From Streptococcus mitis (GTDB lineage: Bacteria > Bacillota > Bacilli > Lactobacillales > Streptococcaceae), in assembly GCF_946190275.1 (NCBI RefSeq), contig NZ_CAMHZQ010000002.1:1-64000 (forward strand): a DNA stretch of 64,000 nucleotides. The letters run 5' to 3'. Positions 8,777 through 19,152 of this stretch are shown here, one piece after another. Every line of letters starts with the position of its first letter. Within the stretch, counting starts at the first letter, position 1. A program made the position numbers and the translations under genes. The notes beneath the pieces are model-generated. The model was not told the DNA's origin. It worked only from the letters and a program-made list of their open reading frames with translations, and did no database searches.

Positions 8777-9502
8777 TTAGATATTATTTGAAACTGTTGT
8801 TCCGATATTTTCACCAAATACGACACGTTTGATGTTGCCTGGTTGGTTCATGTTGAAGACAACCAAGTCAATGTCGTTATCCATTGAGAGAGTTGAAGCT
8901 GTTGAGTCCATGATACGGAGACCTTTATTGATAACATCACGGTGGGTCAATTCTTCAAATTTAACGGCTGTCTTGTCCTTCTTAGGATCGGCATTGTAAA
9001 CACCATCGACCCCATTTTTAGCCATAAGGATGGCATCCGCTTCGATTTCAGCTGCACGAAGGGCCGCTGTTGTATCTGTTGAGAAGTAAGGTGAACCAAT
9101 TCCAGCACCAAAGATAACGATACGGCCTTTTTCAAGGTGACGAAGGGCACGTCCACGTACGTAAGGCTCTGCCACTTGTTGCATGGCAATAGCTGTTTGT
9201 ACACGCGTATCGACACCAACTTGTTGCAATGAATCTGCCATCACAAGAGCATTCATAACAGTCCCAAGCATTCCTGTGTAATCTGCCTGAACGCGGTCCA
9301 TACCTGCTTCTGCTGCAGGTTCTCCACGCCAGAGATTTCCTCCACCAATAACAAGGGCAATTTCGATACCTAAGCTATGAACTTCTTGAATCTCTTTTGC
9401 GATTGTTTGAACTGTTTGGATATCAATCCCTACGCCACGTTCTCCGGCAAGGGCTTCACCTGATAACTTGATTAAAATACGTTTATACTTGGGATTCGCC
9501 AT
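8777..9502 (-). CDS. pyrH: UMP kinase
   Basis: UMP kinase (241 residues here) phosphorylates UMP to UDP in pyrimidine nucleotide synthesis. It belongs to the amino-acid-kinase fold, with [25 protein letters not shown] and the hexamer contact region around [15 protein letters not shown] use the ATG at 9502 (MANPKYKR) because an AGGAGAG ribosome-binding site is spaced correctly for it; a GTG two codons upstream is in frame but overlaps that site. It heads the pyrH-frr operon. Confidence 0.96.
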   Translation of the reverse strand: MANPKYKRILIKLSGEALAGERGVGIDIQTVQTIAKEIQEVHSLGIEIALVIGGGNLWRGEPAAEAGMDRVQADYTGMLGTVMNALVMADSLQQVGVDTRVQTAIAMQQVAEPYVRGRALRHLEKGRIVIFGAGIGSPYFSTDTTAALRAAEIEADAILMAKNGVDGVYNADPKKDKTAVKFEELTHRDVINKGLRIMDSTASTLSMDNDIDLVVFNMNQPGNIKRVVFGENIGTTVSNNI

Positions 9503-9529
9503 TTTCACTCTCCTTTTTTTATCCTACCT

Positions 9530-9538
9530 ATTTTATCA
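9530..9538 (-). promoter_or_regulatory. Extended -10 promoter of pyrH-frr
   Basis: TGATAAAAT on the minus strand lies 27 bases before the pyrH ATG, followed by a purine-rich leader and ribosome-binding site. Confidence 0.5.
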
Positions 9539-9585
9539 CAATTTCTAAGATTTTTATAGTATCATGAGCAATTCTTTCAAAAAAA

Positions 9586-10920
9586 TTAGACAGTTAAAAA
9601 TTCCTCTAAGTCAGAAAGAGCACGCTCTGCAATTTTTTCATAACGAACCTTCTTATCACGAATACGCTCGCCTTCCAACTCCTTGATAATTCCGAAATTG
9701 ACATTCATTGGTTGGAAGTGTTTGCTGTCCGCATGGGTGATATAATGAGCCAAACTACCAATCGCTGTTGTCTCTGGGAAAATAGACTCGCTTTCTCCCT
9801 TAAAAAGACGAGCCGCGTTAATTCCCGCAACCAAGCCTGAAGCCGCTGACTCTACATAGCCTTCCACACCCGTCATTTGACCAGCAAAGAAGAGGTTTGG
9901 CTGTTTCTTGGAACGATAGGTTTGCTCAAGAAGATTTGGTGAATCCATATAAGAATTGCGGTGCATGACACCATAACGAACAAACTCAGCATTTTCAAGA
10001 CCTGGAATCATTTGGAAAACACGCTTTTGTTCTCCCCATTTGAGGTGGGTCTGGAAACCAACAATATTGTATAGGCTACCAGCTGCATTGTCCTGACGAA
10101 GCTGAACCACCGCATAAGGTGTTTTAAATTCTCCATCACGAGGTCCTGTGTAGTCGTCTGGATACTCCAAACCGACTGGTTTCATAGGACCATAAAGCAT
10201 AGTTTTAATGCCACGTTTGGCCATAACTTCGATAGGCATACAGCCTTCAAAGTACTTTTCTTTTTCAAAGGAATTGAGCGGTGCTTCTTCTGCATTGACC
10301 AAGGCTTCATGGAAATCCATAAACTCCTGCTTGGTCATGGGAGCGTTGAGATAAGCGGCTTCTCCCTTATCATAACGAGACTTGAGATAAACCTTGCTCA
10401 TATCGATAGTGTTGACATCGATAATAGGGGCTGCCGCATCGTAGAAATAGAAACCATCGCCGTCATTAAGAGCATGAATCTTTTCAGCCAGGGCATCGCT
10501 GGTCAAGGGACCAGTAGCGACAACTGTGATAACATCTGTCGGTAATTCTGTAATTTCATCACGAACCACTTCAATCAAGGGATGGTTGGTAACTTTTTCG
10601 GTCACCATTTGGGAGAAACCATCACGGTCCACCGCAAGAGCACCACCTGCAGGAACACGGGTTGCTTCAGCAGATTCTAAGATAACTGAACCCAAGCGAC
10701 GCATTTCTTCCTTGAGGAGACCCACTGCATTTGTCAAAGCATCCCCACGAAGAGAATTGGAACAAACCAACTCTGCAAAATTGTCTGTTTTGTGCTGGGG
10801 TGTTGACTTGACACCACGCATTTCATAAAGTTTAACTGGAATACCACGCTCTGCGATTTGGTAGGCTGCTTCAGAACCTGCCAAACCAGCACCGATAACA
10901 TTGATATAAGATTGAGACAC
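9586..10920 (-). CDS. trmFO: TrmFO, folate/FAD-dependent tRNA m5U54 methyltransferase
   Basis: TrmFO (formerly Gid; 444 residues here) uses methylenetetrahydrofolate and FADH2 to make m5U54 in tRNA. The N-terminal dinucleotide-binding motif [12 protein letters not shown], the [11 protein letters not shown] segment and the C-terminal [18 protein letters not shown] motif are all present. The start is a GTG at 10920, chosen because the protein then begins directly with [11 protein letters not shown] and an AAAGAGG ribosome-binding site lies 10 bases upstream; an in-frame ATG 11 codons upstream overlaps the leader structure. A long structured leader precedes it. Confidence 0.95.
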   Translation of the reverse strand: MSQSYINVIGAGLAGSEAAYQIAERGIPVKLYEMRGVKSTPQHKTDNFAELVCSNSLRGDALTNAVGLLKEEMRRLGSVILESAEATRVPAGGALAVDRDGFSQMVTEKVTNHPLIEVVRDEITELPTDVITVVATGPLTSDALAEKIHALNDGDGFYFYDAAAPIIDVNTIDMSKVYLKSRYDKGEAAYLNAPMTKQEFMDFHEALVNAEEAPLNSFEKEKYFEGCMPIEVMAKRGIKTMLYGPMKPVGLEYPDDYTGPRDGEFKTPYAVVQLRQDNAAGSLYNIVGFQTHLKWGEQKRVFQMIPGLENAEFVRYGVMHRNSYMDSPNLLEQTYRSKKQPNLFFAGQMTGVEGYVESAASGLVAGINAARLFKGESESIFPETTAIGSLAHYITHADSKHFQPMNVNFGIIKELEGERIRDKKVRYEKIAERALSDLEEFLTV

Positions 10921-11062
10921 GACACTAATACCTCTTTGGGAGTGTGAAGACAAGTTTCACATTGAAAAAGCCAATCGGACTTAAGAGTTTTCGAATTTCT
11001 TGGCTCAGGCTGAAAAAGTCCCCCAGACTTTTTCACTCCCACAAATCTTTCTAATTTTTTCT
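10921..11062 (-). other. Structured 5' leader of trmFO with closing stem and three hairpins
   Basis: Between the predicted transcription start and the GTG, about 142 bases can fold as a closed multi-branch structure. The closing stem is TGGGAGTG/CACTCCCA (10937-10944 with 11034-11041). Inside are a 9-bp hairpin with loop CCCCA (11012-11034), a 6-bp stem AGCCAA/TTGGCT (10969-10974 with 11000-11005), and GTGAA/TTCAC (10944-10960). The last base pairs of neighbouring stems compete. The closing stem abuts the ribosome-binding site. The folding is drawn by eye and its function is unknown. Confidence 0.55.
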
Positions 11063-11068
11063 TCTACT

Positions 11069-11077
11069 AGTATAACA
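11069..11077 (-). promoter_or_regulatory. Extended -10 promoter of trmFO
   Basis: TGTTATACT on the minus strand begins inside the T-run of the rsmI terminator, so termination and the next initiation are packed together. Confidence 0.55.
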
Positions 11078-11104
11078 AAAAAAGGGAAGAAGGCAAACTT
11101 CCCT
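11076..11104 (-). terminator. Terminator after rsmI
   Basis: The stem AGGGAAG/CTTCCCT (11083-11089 with 11098-11104) is followed on the minus strand by TTTTTTTG. It starts 3 bases after the rsmI stop. Confidence 0.85.
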
Positions 11105-11106
11105 GT

Positions 11107-11985
11107 TTAGTCATTTTCTTGCTTTTCTTCCCAGTCGTGGTAGGCAGCATAGAGCTGACTTTTATTCCACTGGTAAAACTTAGCTACTTCCTTGATAGCT
11201 TGATTTTTCTTCATGCCTTGCTGGATACGAGCTTGGATTTCTAAGAACAAGTCCTCCTCGTCTTTTTCCTCCACATCCTGACTGGCACCTTCAACGATGA
11301 GAAGGCATTCTCCCTTGAGTGGCGTTTCAGAGATGCCTTCCAGCAATTCAGAGATTGTACCTCTTTGGTATTCTTCATAGATTTTAGTCAATTCCCTGAC
11401 CAAGACGACCGAGCGGTCACCGTAGACTTCTAGCATATTTTCTAACGTATCTGCCACACGATGGGGAGATTCATAGAAAATCTGAGTTTCAGGATAATCT
11501 TTTTTCGAGTCGAAAAATTGCTTTTGCTGGCCTGATTTTCTCGGTAAAAAGCCGTAAAAGATATGTGGCTGTGGCGCTAAACCACTGGCAATCAAAGCAG
11601 AAATTCCTGCAGAGGCACCTGGAACAGTCACAACCGCAATTTCTTCCTCAATAGCTACCTTGACCAAATCATGACCAGGGTCTGAGATACTAGGCAGACC
11701 CGCGTCGGATACCTGAGCAATACTTTGCCCTGCTTTCAGGAAACCAATCAAATCAGGAATTTTTTCCTTGGCATTGTGCTCATGAAAACTAATCTGCTTG
11801 GTTGAAATGTCAAAATGCTTTAGCAAAAGTCCTGTATTGCGCGTGTCTTCAGCAGCAATCCAAGCCACTTCTTTCAAGGTCTGGATAGCACGAAAGGTCA
11901 TATCATCTAGATTGCCAATCGGCGTTGCCACTAGATACAACTTGCCATAGGGAGACTGCCCCTTAAAACTTTTTTGAATCTGCAT
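11107..11985 (-). CDS. rsmI: RsmI, 16S rRNA 2'-O-ribose C1402 methyltransferase
   Basis: The 292-residue SAM-dependent methyltransferase modifies C1402 in the ribosomal decoding centre. It shows the tetrapyrrole-methylase-type fold with LYLVATPIGNLDDMTFRA, AAEDTRNTGLLL, QVSDAGLPSISDPG and VPGASAGISALIASGL. The C-terminal tail is acidic and then basic (EEKDEEDLF, KKNQAIKEVAK). The start is 3 bases after the yabA stop, so it belongs to the tmk-holB-yabA-rsmI run of genes, the usual Firmicute order. Confidence 0.96.
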   Translation of the reverse strand: MQIQKSFKGQSPYGKLYLVATPIGNLDDMTFRAIQTLKEVAWIAAEDTRNTGLLLKHFDISTKQISFHEHNAKEKIPDLIGFLKAGQSIAQVSDAGLPSISDPGHDLVKVAIEEEIAVVTVPGASAGISALIASGLAPQPHIFYGFLPRKSGQQKQFFDSKKDYPETQIFYESPHRVADTLENMLEVYGDRSVVLVRELTKIYEEYQRGTISELLEGISETPLKGECLLIVEGASQDVEEKDEEDLFLEIQARIQQGMKKNQAIKEVAKFYQWNKSQLYAAYHDWEEKQEND

Positions 11986-11987
11986 GC

Positions 11988-12305
11988 CTACTCCCTGTAT
12001 AACAACTCGTCACAGAACATACATTCCTCATCCTGCTCTCGACGTTGTCCATAAAAATCATTACATACGTGAAATCCATCACGGTAAATGCGACGGACAC
12101 TTTCGCGAACATGCTTGGCCTTGACGGGAGCGTCTGCTTCCACCTCACCCAAGCGTTCTCGCAACTTACTATTTTCCAAGCGAAGAGCTGTATTTTCCTC
12201 TACCAGGCCCTTGAGATTTTTCTTGATGGCTTCCACATCAGCCAAGGTCACTAGTAACTGTTGGGAAAAATCGTCCAGCGCGTCAAATAATTCTTTTTTG
12301 TCCAT
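11988..12305 (-). CDS. yabA: YabA, replication-initiation control protein
   Basis: YabA (105 residues) binds DnaA and the DnaN clamp and restrains re-initiation of replication. An N-terminal coiled coil (about residues 1-60; [22 protein letters not shown]) is followed by a zinc-binding C-terminal domain with a [18 protein letters not shown] arrangement. I chose the ATG at 12305 ([12 protein letters not shown]), the usual start; a longer frame adds 9 residues. It is placed between holB and rsmI, as in other streptococci. Confidence 0.94.
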   Translation of the reverse strand: MDKKELFDALDDFSQQLLVTLADVEAIKKNLKGLVEENTALRLENSKLRERLGEVEADAPVKAKHVRESVRRIYRDGFHVCNDFYGQRREQDEECMFCDELLYRE

Positions 12306-12344
12306 AAAACAGCCCTTTCCTTTCTTTATCATTCATTTTTGAGT

Positions 12345-13235
12345 TTATATTTCTTTCAAGACCAGATATTCCATGGCATTTTGAAAGCTGACATTAGCTT
12401 GCCACATTTTTCTAGCTTCTAGCAAATCTTGTAGAATCACTCTTACTCTTGCTTGTAGGATATCTTGTCCACAGAGAACTTCAAGAATCCGTAAAACCTG
12501 ATCTTGTTTTTCCTTGTCTTCTGCCAAGCTAGCTAGTTTAGCAACTTGCAAATAACTTTCTTTTTTCTTAGCTACTAACCAAGTCAGCAGGCGTTCACTT
12601 TCATCGACCAAGGTCCAAAAGCCTGCCTGATTTGCCAACTTTTCTGCTTCAGCTCGCGATTGACTAAACTGAGCTAGGAGAGTCGCTTTTTTCTTGACCA
12701 GACCTGCTTGTTCTAATTGATGGATGAGTTTTTCTTCTTGCTTTTTAAAGTGGAAAATCTGGGTCCGACTTCGGATGGTCGGTAACATCTTTTCTTCATC
12801 GCTGGTCAGGAAGAAAATATAAACCTCACTCTGGGGTTCTTCGATGACCTTGAGCAGAGAATTGGCTGCGTTAGGATGCATTTTCTCAGCTTGCTCGATA
12901 ATAAAGACCTGCTGCTGGCTTTCAATCCCTGCTTGAGAAAACTGCCCCACCAATTCTCGAATCCGCTCTGTCTTAATAACCTGATTGACTGGCTTAATCA
13001 AAGTGACATCGGGAAATTCTTCCTGTTCAATCAGCTTACAATTTCGACATTTCTCACATGGCAACACACCTACCTTATCCGTACAAAAGAGGCTCTTAGC
13101 CAAAAATTGAGCCATTTCCAAGCTTCCAAAAAAACCTGAAAAGAGATAGGCGTGATTGAGCTGGTTTTGTTCTAGAATACGGACAAATCGGTCAAACTGA
13201 TCTGGCTGCCAGGCCTTTAGTTGATCTTGTTTCAT
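12345..13235 (-). CDS. holB: DNA polymerase III delta' subunit
   Basis: This 296-residue clamp-loader subunit works with DnaX and HolA to load the sliding clamp. It has [24 protein letters not shown] in the modified P-loop position, a zinc module [10 protein letters not shown], and [26 protein letters not shown], the sensor region. The P-loop lacks the GKT sequence, as is usual for delta'. Its start overlaps the tmk stop by 4 bases, indicating translational coupling. Confidence 0.95.
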   Translation of the reverse strand: MKQDQLKAWQPDQFDRFVRILEQNQLNHAYLFSGFFGSLEMAQFLAKSLFCTDKVGVLPCEKCRNCKLIEQEEFPDVTLIKPVNQVIKTERIRELVGQFSQAGIESQQQVFIIEQAEKMHPNAANSLLKVIEEPQSEVYIFFLTSDEEKMLPTIRSRTQIFHFKKQEEKLIHQLEQAGLVKKKATLLAQFSQSRAEAEKLANQAGFWTLVDESERLLTWLVAKKKESYLQVAKLASLAEDKEKQDQVLRILEVLCGQDILQARVRVILQDLLEARKMWQANVSFQNAMEYLVLKEI

Positions 13236-13870
13236 TTAGCTAATCCCATTCTATCAAACAAGACAGCCTTGGTAGTTTCCACAACCTGCTCCAAAGGGAG
13301 ACTCGCATCAATCTTGACAATGCGATTTCCTTCTTTGTCCAGAAGAGAAAGATAGCCTTTACGAACTTTTTTATGCAAGTCCAACCCTTCCAAGTCCAAA
13401 CGATTGACCTCACGATTGCTATTAGCAGCAATGCGAGCCAGTCCTTCTTCCACCTCGATGTCAAAATAGAATGTCAAATCGGGTTTAAGGCCGTCTGTCG
13501 CAAAGTGATTGAGCCAATCAATGGCGTCGATATCCAAGCCACGACCAAATCCCTGATAGGCAACGGAACTATCGATGAAGCGGTCCATAATGACCAACTT
13601 GCCAGCTTCAAGGGCTGGAAGAACTTTTTCCACCAAGTGCTGTCTGCGACTAGCAATATAGAGAAGGAGCTCTGTCTTAGGATCCATCTGAGTATGACTT
13701 GGATCCAAAATTACTTCCCGAATCTTCTCCCCAATCAAAACTCCGCCAGGTTCACGGGTCGTCAGCACCTCTACTCCTTTTTCCTCTAAAATTGGTAGCA
13801 GAGCCTCTAAAACACTAGTCTTGCCTGCTCCCTCTGGTCCCTCAAGAGAGACTAAAAATCCTTTTGACAT
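13232..13870 (-). CDS. tmk: Thymidylate kinase
   Basis: Thymidylate kinase (212 residues) converts dTMP to dTDP. Visible motifs are the P-loop [11 protein letters not shown], the [11 protein letters not shown] substrate segment, and [17 protein letters not shown], followed by the LID region. It is the first gene of the tmk-holB-yabA-rsmI run and overlaps holB by 4 bases. Confidence 0.97.
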   Translation of the reverse strand: MSKGFLVSLEGPEGAGKTSVLEALLPILEEKGVEVLTTREPGGVLIGEKIREVILDPSHTQMDPKTELLLYIASRRQHLVEKVLPALEAGKLVIMDRFIDSSVAYQGFGRGLDIDAIDWLNHFATDGLKPDLTFYFDIEVEEGLARIAANSNREVNRLDLEGLDLHKKVRKGYLSLLDKEGNRIVKIDASLPLEQVVETTKAVLFDRMGLAK

Positions 13871-13899
13871 GTCTAACTCATTTCTTTTTTACTACTTCT

Positions 13900-13908
13900 A
13901 TTCTATCA
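13900..13908 (-). promoter_or_regulatory. Extended -10 promoter of tmk operon
   Basis: TGATAGAAT on the minus strand lies 29 bases before the tmk ATG. Confidence 0.5.
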
Positions 13909-13961
13909 AAAAAATGGGGGTTTGTGATAATCTTTTTGTCTTCGCATTTCAAACACCATAA

Positions 13962-13985
13962 AAGAGGCAGACACATCCACCTCTT
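13962..13985 (-). terminator. Probable terminator at end of proBAC
   Basis: The stem AAGAGG/CCTCTT with a 12-base loop overlaps the proC stop codon, and a short T-run (TTTTATGG) follows. The stem is short, so confidence is moderate. Confidence 0.5.
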
Positions 13986-14781
13986 ATTCACCTAGTTCTT
14001 GTGTTCGTTTGTAAGCTTGACCAACTGCATCCATGACCGTTCCTCGAAAAGCATGCGCTTCTAGGCTTGCTACACCAGCGATAGTCGAACCACCTGGGCT
14101 ACAAACTTGATCTTTTAAGACCCCAGGATGTTGCTGACTTTCAAGGACCAATTGCCCAGCTCCTACCACAGTTTGTGCTGCCATTTTTAAAGCTATTTCT
14201 CGTGGCAATCCTGTCTGAACACCTGCATCTGCCAAGGCCTCAATAAAGAGATAGACAAAAGCCGGTCCACAGCCTGCAAGACCTGTCGCTGCGTCGATTA
14301 AGCCTTCTCCTAGTTCAACCAAGAGACCAGCCTTAGTTAAAAGTTGACAAAATAGCTCACCGTCCTCAGCCCTGCAATTAGGAGACAAGGCATAACTAAT
14401 CACTCCTTGACCAATAGAAGCAGGGGTATTTGGCATCATACGAATAATTCTGTGCTGACTTGGAAGAAGACTAGCCAGTTTTTCCAAGGTCAATCCAGCT
14501 GCCATAGAAATCAAAAGAAGACTTTCTCGTTTTTCAAGGATAGTCTGATATTGAGAAAGCAAGTCTGAGAACTGTGCAGGCTTTACTCCTAGAAAAATCA
14601 CATCTGCTTCTGCAAAAATTTCTTCATTGCTAGAAGCTTGACCGCCAAAGTCAGCAATAAAAACATCCACCTTGGCTTGGGTTCGATTGGCAAGGAGAAT
14701 TTGATCACCTGTCTTGATCTGCAAGACAGCCTTGGCCAAACTAGCTCCCATATTCCCCAAACCGATAAATCCAATCTTCAT
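13984..14781 (-). CDS. proC: Pyrroline-5-carboxylate reductase
   Basis: This 265-residue enzyme performs the last step of proline synthesis, NAD(P)H-dependent reduction of pyrroline-5-carboxylate. It has an N-terminal Rossmann motif GFIGLGNMGASLA, a central PNTPASIGQGV, and the C-terminal DQVCSPGGSTIAGV signature that lines the active site. It is the third gene of proB-proA-proC, 3 bases after proA. Confidence 0.96.
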   Translation of the reverse strand: MKIGFIGLGNMGASLAKAVLQIKTGDQILLANRTQAKVDVFIADFGGQASSNEEIFAEADVIFLGVKPAQFSDLLSQYQTILEKRESLLLISMAAGLTLEKLASLLPSQHRIIRMMPNTPASIGQGVISYALSPNCRAEDGELFCQLLTKAGLLVELGEGLIDAATGLAGCGPAFVYLFIEALADAGVQTGLPREIALKMAAQTVVGAGQLVLESQQHPGVLKDQVCSPGGSTIAGVASLEAHAFRGTVMDAVGQAYKRTQELGE

Positions 14782-14784
14782 CTC

Positions 14785-16047
14785 TTACTCCCTTATCTGT
14801 CCGTCACCAGTAACCACATACTTATAGCTGGTCAACTCTTTCAAGCCCATTGGACCACGCGCGTGCAATTTCTGAGTAGAAATCCCCATTTCACAACCAA
14901 GACCAAATTGGCCACCATCGGTGAAACGAGTTGAGGCATTGACATAGACCGCTGCAGAATCCACTTGATCTGTAAAGTAAGCTGCAGCTTCAGAATTTTC
15001 CGTCACAATGGCATCCGAATGATGGGTACTGTGGGTTTCAATATGCTCAACTGCTTCTTCTAAACTGCTCACAACCTTAACAGCTAGGACATAGTCTAAA
15101 AACTCAGTGTCAAAGTCTTGGGCCTCAGCTGCTTGACCTGAAACAAACTGACTTGCTTTCTCATCCAAGCGGAATTGAATTGGCTCCAGTCCAGCTTCCT
15201 TACGCTCTGCAACTAGAACTTGCTCCAAGCGAGGAAGGAAACTTGCTGCTTTGTCTTCATGAACAAGTAGAACCTCCATGGCATTGCAGACAGAAGGACG
15301 ACTAGTTTTAGCATTGTTGATAATAGACAGTGCCTTATCCTCATCTGCATCCTTATCGACATAAACATGGACAATCCCAGTTCCTGTCTCGATGACTGGT
15401 ACAATAGCATTTTCAACCACTGCATTGATCAAACCAGCTCCTCCACGAGGAATGAGAAGGTCTAGATAGCCCTTGGCCTTCATCATGGCATAGCTGCTTT
15501 CTCGGCTGGTATCTTCCACCAGTTGAATCACATCTGGGTGAATAGTAGTCGTCTCCAAGCCCTTTTTCAAGGCTGTGACAATAGCATGTGCTGTTTGATA
15601 GGCATCCTTACCACTACGAAGAACAACTGCATTTCCACTCTTGAGAGCCAGAGCAGCCGCGTCAGACGTCACATTTGGACGACTTTCATAGATAATACCA
15701 ATAACCCCCATAGCCACCCGTTTCTTTGTGATAACCAAACCATTTTCAAGATGATTGGTTTCTAAAACTTCACCGATTGGATCTGGTAAAGCAACCACTT
15801 CACGAATCCCAATTGCCATTGCTTCTATACGCCCTGCATCCAAATAAAGACGATCCAGCATCACATCTGAGATTTTACCTTTGGCCGCTTCCATATCGAG
15901 GACATTGGCCGCTAAAATCTCCTCAGTAGCAGCCACTAAGTGATTAGCCATGGCTAGCAAGGCTTGGTTTTTCACCTCTTCACTAGCTGTATTGATCGAT
16001 TTTTTAACAGCCTGTACCTGTTCAAATTGTTCTTGTGTACTTACCAT
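14785..16047 (-). CDS. proA: Gamma-glutamyl phosphate reductase
   Basis: The 420-residue enzyme reduces gamma-glutamyl phosphate to the semialdehyde with NADPH, the second step in proline synthesis. It belongs to the aldehyde dehydrogenase superfamily. The catalytic cysteine region is [23 protein letters not shown] and [13 protein letters not shown] form the cofactor-binding region, and [21 protein letters not shown] lies near the C-terminus. It is the middle gene of proBAC, 9 bases after proB. Confidence 0.96.
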   Translation of the reverse strand: MVSTQEQFEQVQAVKKSINTASEEVKNQALLAMANHLVAATEEILAANVLDMEAAKGKISDVMLDRLYLDAGRIEAMAIGIREVVALPDPIGEVLETNHLENGLVITKKRVAMGVIGIIYESRPNVTSDAAALALKSGNAVVLRSGKDAYQTAHAIVTALKKGLETTTIHPDVIQLVEDTSRESSYAMMKAKGYLDLLIPRGGAGLINAVVENAIVPVIETGTGIVHVYVDKDADEDKALSIINNAKTSRPSVCNAMEVLLVHEDKAASFLPRLEQVLVAERKEAGLEPIQFRLDEKASQFVSGQAAEAQDFDTEFLDYVLAVKVVSSLEEAVEHIETHSTHHSDAIVTENSEAAAYFTDQVDSAAVYVNASTRFTDGGQFGLGCEMGISTQKLHARGPMGLKELTSYKYVVTGDGQIRE

Positions 16048-16056
16048 AGTTTACCT

Positions 16057-17166
16057 CTAAAATTCTGTAAAGAGTAGTTGGATTTCAGGAGTAATGGAAA
16101 TCCAGTCATCACGGTGAATCAGGACACCCTTGGCTTTTTGAGAACGCAACATATCCTCCAAAGCAGATGCTCCAAATTGCACGCGTCCTTTTCCAAGTGA
16201 TTTTCCACTTTCCTTGTCAAATACTGTCACAATATCACCGTAAGAAAAGGCTCCTTCTGCGTCAACAATACCAGATAAAAGGAGACTCTTGCCATGTTGA
16301 GAGAGAGCTTCAGCAGCCCCTTTATCAACCCAAATAGAACCTTGGCTCTGAGCATAAAAGGCCAACCATTGTTTCTGGGTACGAAGTCCCTTCTCTTGGG
16401 CAACAAAGTAGGAACCATCCTTAGTCACCTCAGCTGCCTCAATCATGGCATCCGCCTTCAAGGATGAACAGATATAAACTGGAACTCCTGATTCTGTCGC
16501 GATAGTCGCAGCCTTGATTTTTGTTAGCATGCCTCCAGTTCCATTTGACGAGCCAGCTCCACCAGCCATATCAATAATCTCACGATTGATAGTCTCGATT
16601 TTCTCCAAGCGTTTGGCTCTTGGATCTGAATTAGGATTTCCTGTATAGAGACCGTCTACGTCTGTCAAGAGAACTAAAAGGTCTGCTTGGACCATAGCCG
16701 CCACCTGTGCACTAAGAGTGTCATTGTCCCCAACCTTGAGCTCATCAATAACGACACTGTCATTCTCGTTGATGATAGGAATCGCTCCACGGCTAAGTAG
16801 AACTGACAAAGCTTGATGGGCATTTTTATAACGACGCTTATCCACAAAGTCATCCTGGGTCAGCAAGATTTGTGCAGAAACGATTTGGCGCAAGAGAAGA
16901 TTGGTCGTGTATTCTTCCAACAAAAGGCCTTGCCCTACCGCTGCTGAAGCCTGTTTATCAGCAATCTTAGTCGGACGCTTTTTAAATCCTAAGGCTCCAA
17001 AGCCTGCAGCAATGGCACCCGACGACACCAAAATCAATTCATGACCAGCCTCGTGCAACATAGCCAACTGCTGGGTAATAGCCTTTACCTTACTACGTGA
17101 TAAACTTCCATCCTCATTTGTCAGAGAAGAAGTCCCCACCTTAAAGACAATCCGTTTGTATTTCAT
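16057..17166 (-). CDS. proB: Glutamate 5-kinase
   Basis: Glutamate 5-kinase (369 residues) phosphorylates glutamate in the first and usually feedback-inhibited step of proline synthesis. The amino-acid-kinase domain carries [29 protein letters not shown] and PIINENDSV; a C-terminal PUA domain ([13 protein letters not shown] to the end) follows. I chose the ATG at 17166 (MKYKRIVFK) because GGAGTGAG is spaced well for it, although the frame is open 7 codons further. It heads proBAC behind its own promoter. Confidence 0.95.
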   Translation of the reverse strand: MKYKRIVFKVGTSSLTNEDGSLSRSKVKAITQQLAMLHEAGHELILVSSGAIAAGFGALGFKKRPTKIADKQASAAVGQGLLLEEYTTNLLLRQIVSAQILLTQDDFVDKRRYKNAHQALSVLLSRGAIPIINENDSVVIDELKVGDNDTLSAQVAAMVQADLLVLLTDVDGLYTGNPNSDPRAKRLEKIETINREIIDMAGGAGSSNGTGGMLTKIKAATIATESGVPVYICSSLKADAMIEAAEVTKDGSYFVAQEKGLRTQKQWLAFYAQSQGSIWVDKGAAEALSQHGKSLLLSGIVDAEGAFSYGDIVTVFDKESGKSLGKGRVQFGASALEDMLRSQKAKGVLIHRDDWISITPEIQLLFTEF

Positions 17167-17195
17167 AGTCTCACTCCGATTCTTCATATTTATCC

Positions 17196-17204
17196 ATTAT
17201 AACA
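17196..17204 (-). promoter_or_regulatory. Extended -10 promoter of proBAC
   Basis: TGTTATAAT on the minus strand lies 29 bases before the proB ATG and downstream of the pce terminator. Confidence 0.7.
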
Positions 17205-17236
17205 TGAATGGCAGGAAATAGAAAAGAGTTGATAGG

Positions 17237-17266
17237 AAAAAGAAGGCCCTAAAACCTTCTTTTTTA
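17237..17266. terminator. Terminator between pce and proB
   Basis: AAAAAGAAGG and CCTTCTTTTTT form a perfect stem around an 8-base loop, with T-runs in both directions. It starts at the base after the pce stop codon. Confidence 0.85.
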
Positions 17267-19150
17267 CTACTGTTCTGATTCCGATTTGTTTGCACTCGTT
17301 TCAGAGCTTTGTGAAGTTGAAGAAGTCAAATCTTGACTAGTTGAAGCGCTTGTAACACCTTCATTCTGTCTAATTTCTTTATTTTCAAGATCTTTTGTCA
17401 CTACTTCATTGGATTTTTTTATTTCTGAATTACTTGTAACTCTAGTTGTAGCAGATTTCTCGACCGGAACATCCACTAACCAGGCACCACTTGAATCAAC
17501 AGTATAGCCTTCTGGTGTCTTACCATTCACAAGTAATTGACCATTTTCTTTCAAGAAGTACCATTTATCCTTGTCTTTGATCCAACCCACAGCTCGTGAA
17601 CCGTCTGTCTTGTAGAAATACCAAGCATTTGCCTTTTTAAGCCAGCCTTGCTTCATAGCTCCTGAATCTTCCAGATAGTAATGATGACCAGCAACTTCTA
17701 TCTCGCCTGTCTTCATGATACCAGTAGAATCCATATAGTACCAGATTTCTTTATCTTTTACCCAACCCGTTTTCATTTCTCCCGATTGAGCAAAGTAATA
17801 CCATTGCCCCTTATATTGAAGCCACCCTGTCTTCATAGAGCCATCGTTTGATAAATAATAGGACTGACCTCCAGTATTTACCCAACCAATTTCCATCTGA
17901 TTTTCTTTGTTGAAATAATACCAGATTCCATCAATTTTCTTCCAATTTTTAGCAGAAGCACCAGAGTCTGTTAAATAGAACCAATGATTGTTCCATTTTT
18001 TCCATTGATTCTGTAACAAGATACCCGTTTGGTTAAAGTAATACCAGTCACCCTTAATTTCATTCCAACCGACAGCATACTCTCCTGTAGAATCAGGTGC
18101 TTGATACCACCAATTCCCATATGCACTCTTATGCCAACCAGCTTGAAAACTTGGAATCGGCTTGTAGGAAGTTGAAATGTTTACTAAACCATCTTGTCGA
18201 ATATCAAAAACTGTTGCATCATAGTCTTTGCTGGCTGCGTTGATTCTCTCAATTCCTCGTTCTTTGAGCCAATTAACATACTCACTATCAACACCATTTT
18301 TCCAAGGTAAACTATCCGAGGTTTGAACAATCAAACTCGGACTCAAATGTTTAATGAAATCCTTGGTGTTTGATTTATTGGTATCACGGTGATGGTTAAA
18401 CTTCATCAAATCAACTTTTCCAATGAGAGGACCATACTTGTCTTCTGCTCCATGAACATTATCTAAGTCGCCCCCAAGGTAAATTTTCTTACCATTGACT
18501 TTCACCACGCTAATCAAGGAATTGGAATTGTCATCCCAAATTTTCTTTAATTCACCTGAGGAATCAGTTTCATTTTCATAGTTATAGAGTTGAATATCCA
18601 TGTCCCCAAACTGAAAATGAGCATCCCCTTGTGTGATATTTTGAATAACTGAAACACCTTTTTCAGCGGCAGTCTGTAAAACCTTATCATAGCCATACAG
18701 ATTATCCCATAAACGTTCAGAATTAGTAATACGATTATCACTATATTTTTTAAGATAGACTCGGTCAACTGGATAGGTAGTCAGTAATTCATCAACATTT
18801 CCAATATGATCACTGTGAGTATGGGTCACCAAAATAAAATCAAGTTTTTGGACACCCAATTCCTTCAAACGACGAAAGACACGGTCTGTTAGAACATGCT
18901 TATAAGACGTTTCAATTCCTTCTCTCCATGGATAGCGAGAATCACTTCCATCTGGGAAATCATAATCTTCTCCTGTATCAATCATGGCAAAATGTCCATT
19001 GCTTTCAAGAATAATCGCATCACTGCCACCTTCTTGAACATTGATAAAGTGGATTTTATTTCCTGAACTTTCTTGAGCTTGAACATTTCCATACCATGAC
19101 AATCCTAAAAAAGTGCTTGCAAGTGCTAAACTAATCAATTTCTTCTTCAT
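17267..19150 (-). CDS. pce: Choline-binding phosphorylcholine esterase Pce/CbpE
   Basis: The 627-residue surface enzyme removes phosphorylcholine from teichoic acids. A signal peptide ends at VQA (residue 25). The metallo-beta-lactamase catalytic domain follows, with the metal motif THTHSDH (His110, His112, Asp114, His115) and FNHHRDTN. From about residue 330 there are roughly ten choline-binding repeats of the GWxxxxxxWYYxxxxG type, which anchor it to the cell wall. The last 80 or so residues are a Ser/Thr-rich tail. It lies 3 bases after rluD and may be read through from cpsY-lspA-rluD. Its presence supports a choline-decorated mitis-group host. Confidence 0.96.
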   Translation of the reverse strand: MKKKLISLALASTFLGLSWYGNVQAQESSGNKIHFINVQEGGSDAIILESNGHFAMIDTGEDYDFPDGSDSRYPWREGIETSYKHVLTDRVFRRLKELGVQKLDFILVTHTHSDHIGNVDELLTTYPVDRVYLKKYSDNRITNSERLWDNLYGYDKVLQTAAEKGVSVIQNITQGDAHFQFGDMDIQLYNYENETDSSGELKKIWDDNSNSLISVVKVNGKKIYLGGDLDNVHGAEDKYGPLIGKVDLMKFNHHRDTNKSNTKDFIKHLSPSLIVQTSDSLPWKNGVDSEYVNWLKERGIERINAASKDYDATVFDIRQDGLVNISTSYKPIPSFQAGWHKSAYGNWWYQAPDSTGEYAVGWNEIKGDWYYFNQTGILLQNQWKKWNNHWFYLTDSGASAKNWKKIDGIWYYFNKENQMEIGWVNTGGQSYYLSNDGSMKTGWLQYKGQWYYFAQSGEMKTGWVKDKEIWYYMDSTGIMKTGEIEVAGHHYYLEDSGAMKQGWLKKANAWYFYKTDGSRAVGWIKDKDKWYFLKENGQLLVNGKTPEGYTVDSSGAWLVDVPVEKSATTRVTSNSEIKKSNEVVTKDLENKEIRQNEGVTSASTSQDLTSSTSQSSETSANKSESEQ

Positions 19151-19152
19151 TC

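Noticed and set aside
10921..11106. BOX or RUP element upstream of trmFO
   Set aside because: Inverted repeats are present, but the sequence does not match the BOX or RUP elements I recall. I kept it as a leader structure only.
14439..14446. TACGAATA in the proC region
   Set aside because: It is antisense within proC codons for a conserved segment; no competence gene follows.
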